From Streptomyces sp. NBC_00078 (GTDB lineage Bacteria; Actinomycetota; Actinomycetes; Streptomycetales; Streptomycetaceae): a stretch of DNA of 64,000 bases. The notes under the pieces are model-generated. The model saw nothing but the letters and a program-made list of their open reading frames with translations. It was not told the origin of the DNA and ran no database searches. The stretch covers positions 620,001 to 684,000 of the forward strand of contig NZ_JAPELX010000001.1 in the NCBI RefSeq assembly GCF_026343335.1, in the 5' to 3' direction. Shown here in pieces: positions 25,701 through 35,390 of the stretch. The translations under genes and the position numbers were made by a program. Position 1 is the first letter of the stretch; each line of letters opens with the position of its first letter.

Positions 25701-26597
25701 ATGCGCGCCGGGGATGACGCCGACTCTCTCGACAAGGCAACGAGGGATTTCATGGCGGCGCGTCCCCAGCTCTTCGGCATCGCCTACCGCGTGCTGGGAA
25801 GCGCCGCGGAAGCCGAGGACATCGTCCAGGACGCGTGGCTGCGCTGGCAGAGGACCAACCGCGCCGACATCCTCGATCCGACGGCGTTCCTGGCCACGAT
25901 CACCTCGCGGCTTGCCATCAACCTGGCCCAGTCCGCACGAAAGCGACGTGAGTCGTACACCGGGCCCTGGCTGCCGGAACCGGTCGACACCACGGCGGAC
26001 CCGCAGCTGGGCGCGGAACGAGCGGAGGCGCTCGACCTGGCGGTCCTCTTCCTCCTCGAAAAGCTGAATCCCGTGGAACGGGCCGCGTACGTGCTGAGGG
26101 AAGCCTTCGACTATCCCTACCGGCAGATCGCGGACATGCTGGAGACGAGTGAGGCCAATACGCGACAGCTGGTGAGCCGCGCCCGCAAACATCTGGCGAC
26201 GGAACGCCGGGAGCCCGCGAGCCCCGAAGCTCACCGGAGGCTGCTGGAGGTTTTCCTCGCCGCGGCCCAGACCGGCAATCTGTCGGTGCTCGAAGAGGTT
26301 CTCACTGCGGACGTGGTCAGCTACGCCGACGGCGGTGGCGTGCGCGGAGCATCCAGGATTCCGGTCGCCGGGCGTCTGCGTGTCGCCAAATACCTTGCCG
26401 CCTTCGCTCCGCGCTTCTGGCCGCGGTCGAAGGTTCGCTGGGTCGAAGCCAATGGCAGGCCGGCCGTTCTCGTCTCGGCCGACGGAAACGCTGTGGCGCT
26501 TTTGTCCGCCGAGGTTTCGACGCGCGGCATCGAACGCCTTATGTGGGTCATGAATCCGGAGAAACTGGCGCCCTACGTGGCTTCACAGAACAGCTGA
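25701..26597 (+). CDS. ECF41-type RNA polymerase sigma factor (SigJ-like)
   Basis: A 298-residue sigma factor. Sigma region 2 (about 14-80, ending DPTAFLATITSRLAINLAQS), an ECF41-like YTGPWLPEP linker (about 92-100), region 4 (about 115-165, EANTRQLVSRARKHL) and a C-terminal SnoaL-like extension (about 185-295) are all visible. In this group the extension replaces a separate anti-sigma factor and tunes activity. The ATG at 25701 follows GGAGG; the frame is open to 25674. The adjacent AhpD-like gene is the expected target. I see no TGTCACA element before the sigma gene, so it may not be autoregulated. Confidence 0.92.
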   Translation: MRAGDDADSLDKATRDFMAARPQLFGIAYRVLGSAAEAEDIVQDAWLRWQRTNRADILDPTAFLATITSRLAINLAQSARKRRESYTGPWLPEPVDTTADPQLGAERAEALDLAVLFLLEKLNPVERAAYVLREAFDYPYRQIADMLETSEANTRQLVSRARKHLATERREPASPEAHRRLLEVFLAAAQTGNLSVLEEVLTADVVSYADGGGVRGASRIPVAGRLRVAKYLAAFAPRFWPRSKVRWVEANGRPAVLVSADGNAVALLSAEVSTRGIERLMWVMNPEKLAPYVASQNS

Positions 26598-26610
26598 GGC
26601 GGTCCAGCCG

Positions 26611-26760
26611 GCGTCACAGAAGGCGGGCAAATGGCCGGGCATAGATCCGGAAATCGCCGCTCCGCTCCTGGAGCGGGCCGATGCGCTGTGTCCTTACGCA
26701 CGGATGGCCTGGCGTGGAACGGTCCCCGTCGACAGGCACCACCCACGAGAGCGTTCCGGC
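26611..26760 (+). pseudogene. C-terminal fragment of Ohr/OsmC peroxiredoxin
   Basis: In the gap 26598-27191, plus-strand codons read GIDPEIAAPLLERADALCPY and ARMAWRGTVPV, the C-terminal segment of organic-hydroperoxide resistance proteins, including the second redox cysteine in LCPYAR. The first cysteine and the whole N-terminal half are absent. An out-of-frame LMEEVSTEGKLAE stretch follows and stops at 26822. The rest of the gap has no gene; 27002-27030 is unusually AT rich. Confidence 0.6.
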
Positions 26761-27184
26761 CGTCCCGGACGAGACCGCCACGCTGATGGAAGAGGTCTCG
26801 ACCGAAGGAAAACTCGCCGAATAGGGCCGGGCCGTGTCACCAGGGCCTCACGGCCACCCTCGGCCTGTGCCGGAACAGCCGGATCCGTGGTCCCGGGCGC
26901 CACTCATCGGGGGAGTGCGTGGCGCCCGGGACCCGCACCTACGGGGTCTATGCGCAGGTGTGCATCCCGGACTCCTCGACGGGGGTGAGCCGCCCGGAAT
27001 ACTGTGATCAACTTATCAAAACGTTGTTTGTCGCACTCGTCATGCGGCGCGTGTCGCGAGCTGCCGATACGCGGACGAGCCCCGTCGCGGACCTTCGCCT
27101 CCGCCCCCACGTTGCGGCATCCGGGTACTAGCGGGCCGCGTCATGGCCCGGTCACCGGCATGCACCTCGGGCAGATTCCTACGT

Positions 27185-27198
27185 TGATCATATGATCA
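27185..27198. promoter_or_regulatory. Perfect palindrome over the carboxypeptidase start
   Basis: TGATCATATGATCA is a perfect 14-bp palindrome that includes the ATG at 27192. A repressor bound here would block translation initiation or transcription. A half site TGATCA also occurs in the AT-rich patch at about 27003. Confidence 0.35.
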
Positions 27199-28352
27199 CC
27201 GAATTCAGGCCCAGGACAGCCGTCGCCATCTGCGCCCTCTGCGTGGCCGGTGTCCTGGCGCTCGCGCCCGTCGCGGCCGCCGCCGGTGCGGAGCCCACCC
27301 CACCCGGTGCGCCGCGGGCGACGCCGCATCCGTCGTTCCTGTACCGCCAGGGCACCCAGGTCCGGGCCCATCGTGGGGTGCCCGGGGTACCGGACGTCTC
27401 CGCGTTGTCCTGGCTGGTGGCCGACGCCCGCACCGGCGAGGTGCTGGCCGCGCACGACGCGCATCGCGCACTGCCGCCGGCCAGCACGCTCAAGACCCTG
27501 TTCGCCCTCACGGTGCTGCCCGCCCTGCCCGCCGACATCGAACACACGGTGAGGGAACGGGAGTTGGAGGACATCGGGCCGGGCAGCAGCAAGGTCGGAG
27601 TCGCCGAGGGACAGACGTACCGGATCGCCGATCTGTGGCGCGGAGTCTTCCTCAACTCCGGGAACGACGCCGTGGACGTCCTGGCCTCGCTGAACGGCGG
27701 CTGGCACAGGACGGCCACCCGGATGCAGGCCAAGGCACGTTCCCTGGGCGCCCTCGACACACACGTACGGTCGCCCGACGGATACGACACTCCCGGCCAG
27801 GTGTCCTCGGCGTACGACCTGGCGGTGTTCGGCCGGGAGGGGCTGCGCAACCCGGACTTCGCGCGGTACTGCGGCACGGCCGTGGCGAAGTTCCCGGGCG
27901 GGAGCGGATGGTCGTACGACATCCAGAACACCAATCGGCTGCTGACCGGTGCGGACGGCGTGGAGCCGTACCCGGGGCTGGTCGGTGTCAAGAACGGCTA
28001 CACCAGCAACGCGGGCAACACCCTGGTCGCCGCAGCCCGTCGCGGCGGGCGCACTCTCGAGGTCACCGTCATGAACCCTCAGGCGGGCGGCGGGTTCACG
28101 GTCTACGAGGAGGCACGCGAACTGCTCGACTGGGGGTTCGAGGCCGCCGGTCGCGTCGAACCGGTGGGCTCGCTGGACGGGTTGCGGGCCAGACCGCGGC
28201 CGGGGCCCAGCGCCACTCCCGTGGCCGTCGTCGTCCCGGACGGCGGGCCGGGATGGCCCACGGCGGGCGTCATCTCGGGTGCCGCCGTTCTGGGCGCCGC
28301 TGCCGTGGCGCTGGTGCTGCGGGGCAAGGGCGGTGTGCCGCCGCGGACTTGA
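27192..28352 (+). CDS. D-alanyl-D-alanine carboxypeptidase (peptidase S11, DacA-like)
   Basis: A 386-residue low-molecular-weight penicillin-binding protein. A signal peptide (about 1-33) leads to the S11 domain with SxxK (STLK, about 98-101), SGN (156-158) and KNG (KNGYT, about 267) in place of KTG. A Pro-rich linker and a single C-terminal membrane helix (about 352-375) anchor it to the outer face of the membrane. It trims the terminal D-Ala of peptidoglycan stem peptides. KNG is a tolerated variant in actinomycete members. It is convergent with a mannosyltransferase gene whose reading frame overlaps its last 250 bases. Confidence 0.9.
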   Translation: MITEFRPRTAVAICALCVAGVLALAPVAAAAGAEPTPPGAPRATPHPSFLYRQGTQVRAHRGVPGVPDVSALSWLVADARTGEVLAAHDAHRALPPASTLKTLFALTVLPALPADIEHTVRERELEDIGPGSSKVGVAEGQTYRIADLWRGVFLNSGNDAVDVLASLNGGWHRTATRMQAKARSLGALDTHVRSPDGYDTPGQVSSAYDLAVFGREGLRNPDFARYCGTAVAKFPGGSGWSYDIQNTNRLLTGADGVEPYPGLVGVKNGYTSNAGNTLVAAARRGGRTLEVTVMNPQAGGGFTVYEEARELLDWGFEAAGRVEPVGSLDGLRARPRPGPSATPVAVVVPDGGPGWPTAGVISGAAVLGAAAVALVLRGKGGVPPRT

Positions 28353-29464
28353 CCCACCGGGAGCCACAGCAGCAGGCCCAGGGTGATCCAGGTGTAGGTG
28401 TTGCTGCCGAGGAAGCCGTCGATGCCGGACGCATCGTGGAACCACAGCCACACCACGCTGGTGCACAGCACGGAGTACAGGGCGCCCGCCACACGCGCGT
28501 GCCCGGTGCGGATCAGCACGGCGAACGACGGCAGCAGCCATACGAGGTGGTGCACCCAGGTGATGGGGCTGACGAGGCAGGCGGTCAGGCCGGTGAGGGC
28601 GAACGCGGCCGGCCAGTCCGCCGCCGCGACCGCCCGGCGGGTCCGCCAGGCCCAGATGCCGAGGACCACCAGGACGGCCGCGGCCCAGACCTTGCGGTCC
28701 GCTTCCCCGAGGCGGGCCAGGATGCCCTGCAGCGACTGGTTGGAGACGTAGTCGAGGCGGCCCACCCGGCTGGTGTCCCACAGGGCCTGCGTCCAGTAGA
28801 AACGGGAGGCGCCCGGCGCGACCCCGCCGGCGAGCGCGGTCGCCGCGGCCGCGACGGCCGTCGCGACGGCTGCGGCACGCCATCGGCGGGCGAGCAGGAG
28901 CAGTCCGATGAAGACGGCCGGGGTCAGTTTGATCGCGGCCGCGAGGCCTATGCCGACGCCCGCTGGGCGCTCCCGCCCGGTGCTGAGCAGCCAGGCGTCG
29001 GCCAGCACGAGCGCCAGCAGCAGAAGGTTGACCTGACCGAAGCTGAAGGTGTCACGGAGTGGTTCGAACAGGGGGAGCAGACAAACGCCCAGGGCGCAGC
29101 CGAACCAGCCGTAGCGGCGCCATGCTCCGTCGGTCAGGATGTGCAGCACCAGTGCCAGGGCCGCCAGGTTGAGCAGCAAGGAGCCGACGATCGCGGTGTG
29201 CAGACCGACGAGGGCCATGGGCAGCATGCTGACGGCGGCGAACGGCGGGTACGTGAAGCCGTACGTCGTCCCCGGCACCTCGTAGTCGTAGATCCGTCCG
29301 CCGTGGTGGATCCAGCTGTTGACGGCACCGTAGTAGACGCGCAGGTCGAACCAGTCGCGCAGCAGCGGCACGGTCGCGGTGAAGACGGCGACGGCGACGG
29401 CGAGGGTGAGGACCAGGAGCAGTCGGCCGCGGTCGGTGCGGGGAGGAGTCATACGGTCCTTCAT
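28103..29464 (-). CDS. GT-C polyprenyl-phosphomannose-dependent mannosyltransferase (DUF2029/GT87-like)
   Basis: A 453-residue multi-pass glycosyltransferase of the PimE-like GT87 group. The first extracytoplasmic loop has DLRVYYGAV with the catalytic-type Asp, and YGFTYPPFAA is a family motif; ten or more membrane segments follow. Such enzymes use decaprenyl/polyprenyl phosphomannose outside the membrane. The ATG at 29464 has GGAGAGG upstream and overlaps the stop of the preceding gene (ATGA). The membrane domain ends near 28365, but no stop occurs until 28103, so the last ~85 residues are a low-complexity tail read antisense to the carboxypeptidase gene. Confidence 0.83.
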   Translation of the reverse strand: MKDRMTPPRTDRGRLLLVLTLAVAVAVFTATVPLLRDWFDLRVYYGAVNSWIHHGGRIYDYEVPGTTYGFTYPPFAAVSMLPMALVGLHTAIVGSLLLNLAALALVLHILTDGAWRRYGWFGCALGVCLLPLFEPLRDTFSFGQVNLLLLALVLADAWLLSTGRERPAGVGIGLAAAIKLTPAVFIGLLLLARRWRAAAVATAVAAAATALAGGVAPGASRFYWTQALWDTSRVGRLDYVSNQSLQGILARLGEADRKVWAAAVLVVLGIWAWRTRRAVAAADWPAAFALTGLTACLVSPITWVHHLVWLLPSFAVLIRTGHARVAGALYSVLCTSVVWLWFHDASGIDGFLGSNTYTWITLGLLLWLPVGQVRGGTPPLPRSTSATAAAPRTAAPEMTPAVGHPGPPSGTTTATGVALGPGRGLARNPSSEPTGSTRPAASNPQSSSSRASS

Positions 29465-30855
29465 GCGGTCCTCTCCAGCGCGGGTGCCTGGGCCGCCTGG
29501 TGGACCTGCCACAGGACGACCACGGCCAGCGCACCGCCGGAGACGGCCAGCATCAACTGCCCGCTGTCGGCCGGTCCGCCGCTCGGCAGGGTGGCGAGCG
29601 CGAGCACTCCCGTCACGGCCGCCACCCGTTGCCGTACCGAGGTGGTGGGTGCCGCGGCGGCGATGAGGAACAGGCCCCACAGGGCGTACCAGGGGCGGAT
29701 CGCCGGGCCGAAGGCGGCCACGGCGGCGAGGCTCAGGCCCAGCGCGTAGACCGGGCGGGGGCGCAGTCGCCACCATATGGCCGCCACCAGCAGAGCGGTG
29801 ACCGCGAGGCCGAGCATGTGCCAGGCCGGGAGGGCGAGAGGCGCGAGGTTGCTGCCGAGGTGTTCCAGCATGGCTCCGGTGGCACGTCCGAGGAGGCTGG
29901 TGAGGGCCCAGTTGTGCGCGGAGACCGGCGTGTCGAGGGCGCCTATCCAGCCGTAGCCCGTTCCGGCGAGGGCCGTCGCGGCGACCGTGGTGGCCGCGGC
30001 TGCGACGCCGGCCGACAGGACGGCCCTCGCCGGATGTCGCCCGGCGCGCACCTGGAGGACGACGACCGCGGCGAGCCCGAGCACGGCGGGCGCCTTGACC
30101 AGCGCGGCGAGTGTGACGAGCACGGCACCCAGCACCGGCCGGCGGCCGAGCGCCGCGACCAGGCCGACGCCGAGCAGGCCGAGCATGATGGCGTCGTTGT
30201 GGGCGCCCGCGACCAGGTGGAGCAGGACCAGCGGGTTGAGGGCACCGAGCCAGAGCGCGGCGGCCGGATCGGCGCCGCTGTGCCGGGCCAGCCGGGGCAG
30301 CGCGGCCGCCATCAGCGCCACGCCGAGCAGCGCGACCAGCCGCATTCCGACCAGACCGGCGGGGAGCGCACCGCGGGTCAGGCCGGACAGTGCGGAGGCG
30401 ACAGCGAGGAACACGGGGCCGTACGGGGCGCCGGTCTGCCGCCACAGCGGGGCGACCTCGTCGGCGAGCGGGCCGCCGAGCTGGGCGGGCCCGTGCGCGT
30501 AGACGTCCATGTGGGCGTCGACCATCGCACCCTGCGCGAGGTAGCTGTAGACGTCACGGCTGAACAGGGGCGGGGCGAGGAGCAGTGGTGCGGCCCAGAC
30601 GGCGAGCACCAGCAGCAGCTCGCGCGGGGTGGGCGGCTCGGCGCTGCGCACGAGCCGCCCGAGCAGCACCCAGGCGGCTATCAGGAGGACGACACCGAAG
30701 TACACACCGACCAGGCCCAGCGCCGCGCGGGCGTTGGCCGGTGCCAGGAGGTCCCGGACGGGCAGGGCACCGGACGTCTCACCGCCCAGGGCGAGGAAGG
30801 CGGTGCCGGCCAGGCCCAGGACCTGACAGCGGCGGAGATCGACAGGGAAAGCCAT
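29461..30855 (-). CDS. MptB-like alpha-1,6-mannosyltransferase (GT-C)
   Basis: A 464-residue membrane glycosyltransferase with about 12-13 segments. The first large loop has SRDVYSYLAQGAM and QTGAPYGPV, the characteristic catalytic-loop features of MptA/MptB alpha-1,6-mannosyltransferases that use polyprenyl phosphomannose. In corynebacteria MptB starts the lipomannan backbone; Streptomyces homologues have unproved acceptors. ATG 30855 is given; a GTG three codons earlier is also possible and neither has a clear ribosome site. Its stop overlaps the next mannosyltransferase start, so the two are coupled and probably act on the same glycan. Confidence 0.87.
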   Translation of the reverse strand: MAFPVDLRRCQVLGLAGTAFLALGGETSGALPVRDLLAPANARAALGLVGVYFGVVLLIAAWVLLGRLVRSAEPPTPRELLLVLAVWAAPLLLAPPLFSRDVYSYLAQGAMVDAHMDVYAHGPAQLGGPLADEVAPLWRQTGAPYGPVFLAVASALSGLTRGALPAGLVGMRLVALLGVALMAAALPRLARHSGADPAAALWLGALNPLVLLHLVAGAHNDAIMLGLLGVGLVAALGRRPVLGAVLVTLAALVKAPAVLGLAAVVVLQVRAGRHPARAVLSAGVAAAATTVAATALAGTGYGWIGALDTPVSAHNWALTSLLGRATGAMLEHLGSNLAPLALPAWHMLGLAVTALLVAAIWWRLRPRPVYALGLSLAAVAAFGPAIRPWYALWGLFLIAAAAPTTSVRQRVAAVTGVLALATLPSGGPADSGQLMLAVSGGALAVVVLWQVHQAAQAPALERTA

Positions 30856-31040
30856 GGCCAACACTCGGTAAGCGTGTCAACGCCGGGTGGCCGGAAATTG
30901 ACGCGCCGCCCTCCGGGCGGGGGCCTGCGTGTGTCCGGCGTGTGATCGGACGCCGGAGCGATGACTTCCGTGCCGCCGGCCGGTCTCCCCTGCGTCCGAC
31001 CTTCCTTCCCCGTCCTTTGCCCCTCAGCCACAGAACGGAC

Positions 31041-31811
31041 GTGACGACCGTGCCGCACCACTCCGCCCACGCCAAGGTCAACGGCCTGGAGATGTACTAC
31101 GAGACCCACGGATCCGCAGACGGCCGGCGCCCCCTGGTGCTGCTGCACGGCGGGGTCCATACCATCGGCCTGTCCTTCGCCGCCGTGCTGCCCGCCCTCG
31201 CCGCGGACCGCCGAGTCGTGGCGCCCGAGTTGCAGGCACACGGCCACACTGCCGACACCGACCGCGAGATGACGGTGGCGAACCTGGCCTCGGACGTGGT
31301 GGCGCTGCTGGATGAACTCGGCATCGGGCAGGCCGACCTCATCGGCTTCAGCCTCGGCGGGCTGACCGCGCTGGAGATCGCGGTGCGGCACCCCGAGCGC
31401 GTCGGACGGCTGGTGCTCGCCGCCACCCAGTACCGACAGGACGGCTACCACGACGAGGTTCGCACACCGGACTACACCTCTCCCCGGCTGCCCAGCGAGG
31501 CGGACTTCCAGGAGATGGCCGAGGCCTACGCCGCTGTCGCGCCGCATCCCGGGCACTTCCAGGACTTCCTCGCGAAGGTCACGGGCGCGGCCCACGCACC
31601 GCTGCCCTGGACGGCCGACGACCTGCGGGGGCTTGGCGCACCGACGCTGCTGGTCATCGGCGACACCGACTTCGTTCGCGTCGAGCACGCGGCCGAGATG
31701 CAGGCGCTGATCCCCGACGCGGGGCTGGCCGTCCTGCCGGCCACCACGCATGCGGCCCTGATGCGGCGCACGGGCCTGCTGGTGCCGCTGCTGACCGAGT
31801 TCCTGGGCTGA
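31041..31811 (+). CDS. Alpha/beta hydrolase
   Basis: A 256-residue alpha/beta-hydrolase-fold enzyme: oxyanion motif LLHGGVH, nucleophile elbow GFSLGG (Ser near 102), catalytic Asp in VIGDTDFV and His in TTHAALM. No signal peptide is present. The family includes esterases, lactonases and C-C hydrolases; the motif set does not single one out. The GTG at 31041 is given; a GTG nine bases later is possible. It is divergent from the mannosyltransferase operon (186-base spacer with nothing else I can assign) and convergent with glsA. Confidence 0.85.
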   Translation: MTTVPHHSAHAKVNGLEMYYETHGSADGRRPLVLLHGGVHTIGLSFAAVLPALAADRRVVAPELQAHGHTADTDREMTVANLASDVVALLDELGIGQADLIGFSLGGLTALEIAVRHPERVGRLVLAATQYRQDGYHDEVRTPDYTSPRLPSEADFQEMAEAYAAVAPHPGHFQDFLAKVTGAAHAPLPWTADDLRGLGAPTLLVIGDTDFVRVEHAAEMQALIPDAGLAVLPATTHAALMRRTGLLVPLLTEFLG

Positions 31812-31833
31812 GCCGCCCGCTCGACGCCGGCTC

Positions 31834-32766
31834 TCAGAACACCGACAGGCCGGTCAGGGTGGTGAAGCGGTCCAGGGCGGCGACGCCCGCCACCGAGTTG
31901 CCGCGCTCGTCGAGCCCGGGGCTCCACACGCACAGGGTGCAGTGTCCGGGTACGACCGCGATGATGCCGCCGCCGACGCCGCTCTTGCCGGGCAGCCCGA
32001 CCCGGTAGGCGAACTCGCCCGCGGCGTCGTACGTCCCGCAGGTCAGCATCACCGCGTTGACCTGTTTGGCCTGGCTGCTGGTGAGCAGTCTGCTGCCGTC
32101 GGCGCGAACGCCGTGACGGGCCAGGAACCCGGTGGCGAGGGCGAGGTCGGCGCAGGACGCCGTGATGGAGCACTGCCGGAAGTACTGGTCCAGCAGCGCC
32201 GGGACCGGGTTGTCGATGTTGCCGTACGACGCCATGAAATGAGCGAGGGCGGCGTTGCGGTCGCCGTGTGCGGACTCGGAGGCGGCGACGTCCAGGTCGA
32301 AGTCCAGGCCCGGGTTGCCGCTCTCGGTGCGCAGAAAGGCGAGCAGTTCGCCCGCCGCGTCTCCGGTACGGGTCTGGAGGCGGTCGGTGACGACCAGGGC
32401 GCCCGCGTTGATGAACGGGTTGCGCGGGATGCCGCTCTCGTACTCCAGCTGGATCAGGGAGTTGAAGGGGTTGCCGGAGGGCTCGCGGCCCACGTGCTCC
32501 CAGAGTTCGTCGCCCTCGCGGGCCAGGTCGAGGGCGAGGGTGAAGACCTTGGTGAGGGACTGCGCGGAGAACGGCTCGTGCCAGTCCCCCACCCCGTACA
32601 CCGTGCCGTCCGGCTCCGCGACGGCCATGCCGAAGCGGCGCGGGTCGCAGGCGGCGAGCGCCGGGATGTAGTCGGCGGGCCGGCCTCGGCCGGGGGTGCG
32701 CTCGATCTCCTCGGCGATGCGCGCCAGGACCGGTTCGAAGGTGGGGGTGGATGGGGGAACTGCCAT
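31834..32766 (-). CDS. glsA: Glutaminase
   Basis: A 310-residue serine-dependent glutaminase, the normal length. The catalytic SxxK is SLTK (70-73), with NPFINAGAL (about 115) and GKSGVGGGI (about 258) as further family signatures. It hydrolyses glutamine to glutamate and ammonia in the cytoplasm. The ATG at 32766 is preferred to the ATG three codons upstream. It is the 3-prime member of a minus-strand block with aspartase, asparaginase and an amino-acid permease, all releasing ammonia from amide amino acids. Confidence 0.93.
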   Translation of the reverse strand: MAVPPSTPTFEPVLARIAEEIERTPGRGRPADYIPALAACDPRRFGMAVAEPDGTVYGVGDWHEPFSAQSLTKVFTLALDLAREGDELWEHVGREPSGNPFNSLIQLEYESGIPRNPFINAGALVVTDRLQTRTGDAAGELLAFLRTESGNPGLDFDLDVAASESAHGDRNAALAHFMASYGNIDNPVPALLDQYFRQCSITASCADLALATGFLARHGVRADGSRLLTSSQAKQVNAVMLTCGTYDAAGEFAYRVGLPGKSGVGGGIIAVVPGHCTLCVWSPGLDERGNSVAGVAALDRFTTLTGLSVF

Positions 32767-32811
32767 GATCACCATTGTGCCTCCGGGTCGGTCCTGGCGC
32801 GCGGCCGTGGA

Positions 32812-34224
<1,413 letters not shown>

Positions 34225-34261
34225 GAAGGTGAGGGTCCTCTTTCTGGGATACGGGGTGACA

Positions 34262-34340
34262 GCGCCCCGACGGGGGCGCGGGGAACTACGCGACCAGCCA
34301 CACCCGGCGCGCAGCCGCCGGACGGAATGCCGGCCCGGCC
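34262..34340. repeat. Dispersed Streptomyces intergenic repeat with hairpin
   Basis: The segment starts with a hairpin, GCGCCCC-gacg-GGGGCGC (34262-34279), followed by GGGAACTACGCGACCAGCCAC and a GC-rich remainder. I recognise this hairpin plus AACT-CGCGACCAGCCAC pattern as a widespread element in Streptomyces genomes. It fills the spacer between asparaginase and aspA and could act as a terminator or attenuator. Confidence 0.65.
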
Positions 34341-34342
34341 CA

Positions 34343-35359
34343 CTACGCGCAGGCCGAGACCACAACCGGCTCCAGCGAACGCACGGGCCGTACACGCCCG
34401 ACCTCACTGCCGCCCCCGAGCAACGCCTCGCCCTCGAACGCGGTGAGCAGCGCGGGGTCGACCCCGGCCCTGGCCAGAGCGGCGGCCGCCACCGGCACAC
34501 GCGCCCGGTTCGCCCCGTCGGCGATCTTCACGGCGACGGCCCGGCCGTCCGGCAACGCGGCAACCTGAACGCCTTCGAACCCGTCCTTGGCCAGCAGCCC
34601 CGGCACGGCCCGCATCAGCGCGGCCACGTCCCGGCCCGAGCCGGAGGCCATCTCGGCGTGTTCGCGCATCGCGTCGGCGACACGCGCCTCGGGTGTACCG
34701 GCCGGCGCCGTGGTGATACGGGCGGCGGCACGAGCGAGACCGTGCAGCGAGACCGAGAACAGCGGAGCGCCGCAGCCGTCGACGGTCACCTGGGCGATGC
34801 GCTGCCCGGTGAGGTCCTCGACGATCTCCGCGATCGCCTGCTGGAGGGGGTGGCCGGGGTCGAGGTAGTCGTCGAGGGACCAGCCGTTGAGCTTGCAGGT
34901 GTAGAGCATGGCCGCGTGCTTGCCGGAGCAGTTCTGGGCGATCCGGGAGGGCGAGCGGCCCGCCCGGATCCACTCGTCCCGGACGGCCGGATCGAACGGC
35001 ATGTCCGTGACGTTGCGCAGATTCTCCTCGGTCAGCCCGGCGAGTTCGAGGATCTTCCGCGTCCCGGCGAGGTGACGTTCCTCGCCGGAGTGGCTGGCCG
35101 CCGTGAGCGAGAGGAGTTCGCCGTCGAGCGGGAGACCGGCCCGGACCATGGCGACCGCCTGGACGGGCTTGAGCGCCGACCGGGGGTAGAACGCGGCCTC
35201 GATGTCGCCGAGCTGAAGCTGGACGTGTCCGTCGGGGCCGAGGACGACGACGGAGCCGTAGTGGATGCCCTCCACGACCCCGCCGCGTATCAGGTGGGCG
35301 ACGGGGGCGTGGAGGGGCTCGCGGATCAGGGGTGCGTCCGCGACGGAACTGCTGAACAT
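34343..35359 (-). CDS. L-asparaginase, AnsA/Rhizobium-type (Asparaginase_II)
   Basis: A 338-residue asparaginase of the Rhizobium etli-like family, unrelated to E. coli asparaginases. Conserved features include YPRSALKPVQAVAM (about 59-72, with the SxxK-like Ser-Lys), SHSGEERHL and IAQNCSGKHAAML. It splits asparagine to aspartate and ammonia. GAGG precedes the ATG; a GTG directly upstream is equally close. Together with the permease upstream and aspA downstream it forms an uptake and degradation pathway. Confidence 0.9.
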   Translation of the reverse strand: MFSSSVADAPLIREPLHAPVAHLIRGGVVEGIHYGSVVVLGPDGHVQLQLGDIEAAFYPRSALKPVQAVAMVRAGLPLDGELLSLTAASHSGEERHLAGTRKILELAGLTEENLRNVTDMPFDPAVRDEWIRAGRSPSRIAQNCSGKHAAMLYTCKLNGWSLDDYLDPGHPLQQAIAEIVEDLTGQRIAQVTVDGCGAPLFSVSLHGLARAAARITTAPAGTPEARVADAMREHAEMASGSGRDVAALMRAVPGLLAKDGFEGVQVAALPDGRAVAVKIADGANRARVPVAAAALARAGVDPALLTAFEGEALLGGGSEVGRVRPVRSLEPVVVSACA

Positions 35360-35390
35360 CACTGCCTCTTGTCAGGAAGCGGCGCGTGGG

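Noticed and set aside
28103..30445. A 780-codon minus frame joining both mannosyltransferase regions
   Set aside because: The upstream part is out of frame with the MptB-like gene; the coupled ATG at 29464 with a good ribosome site starts the real gene.
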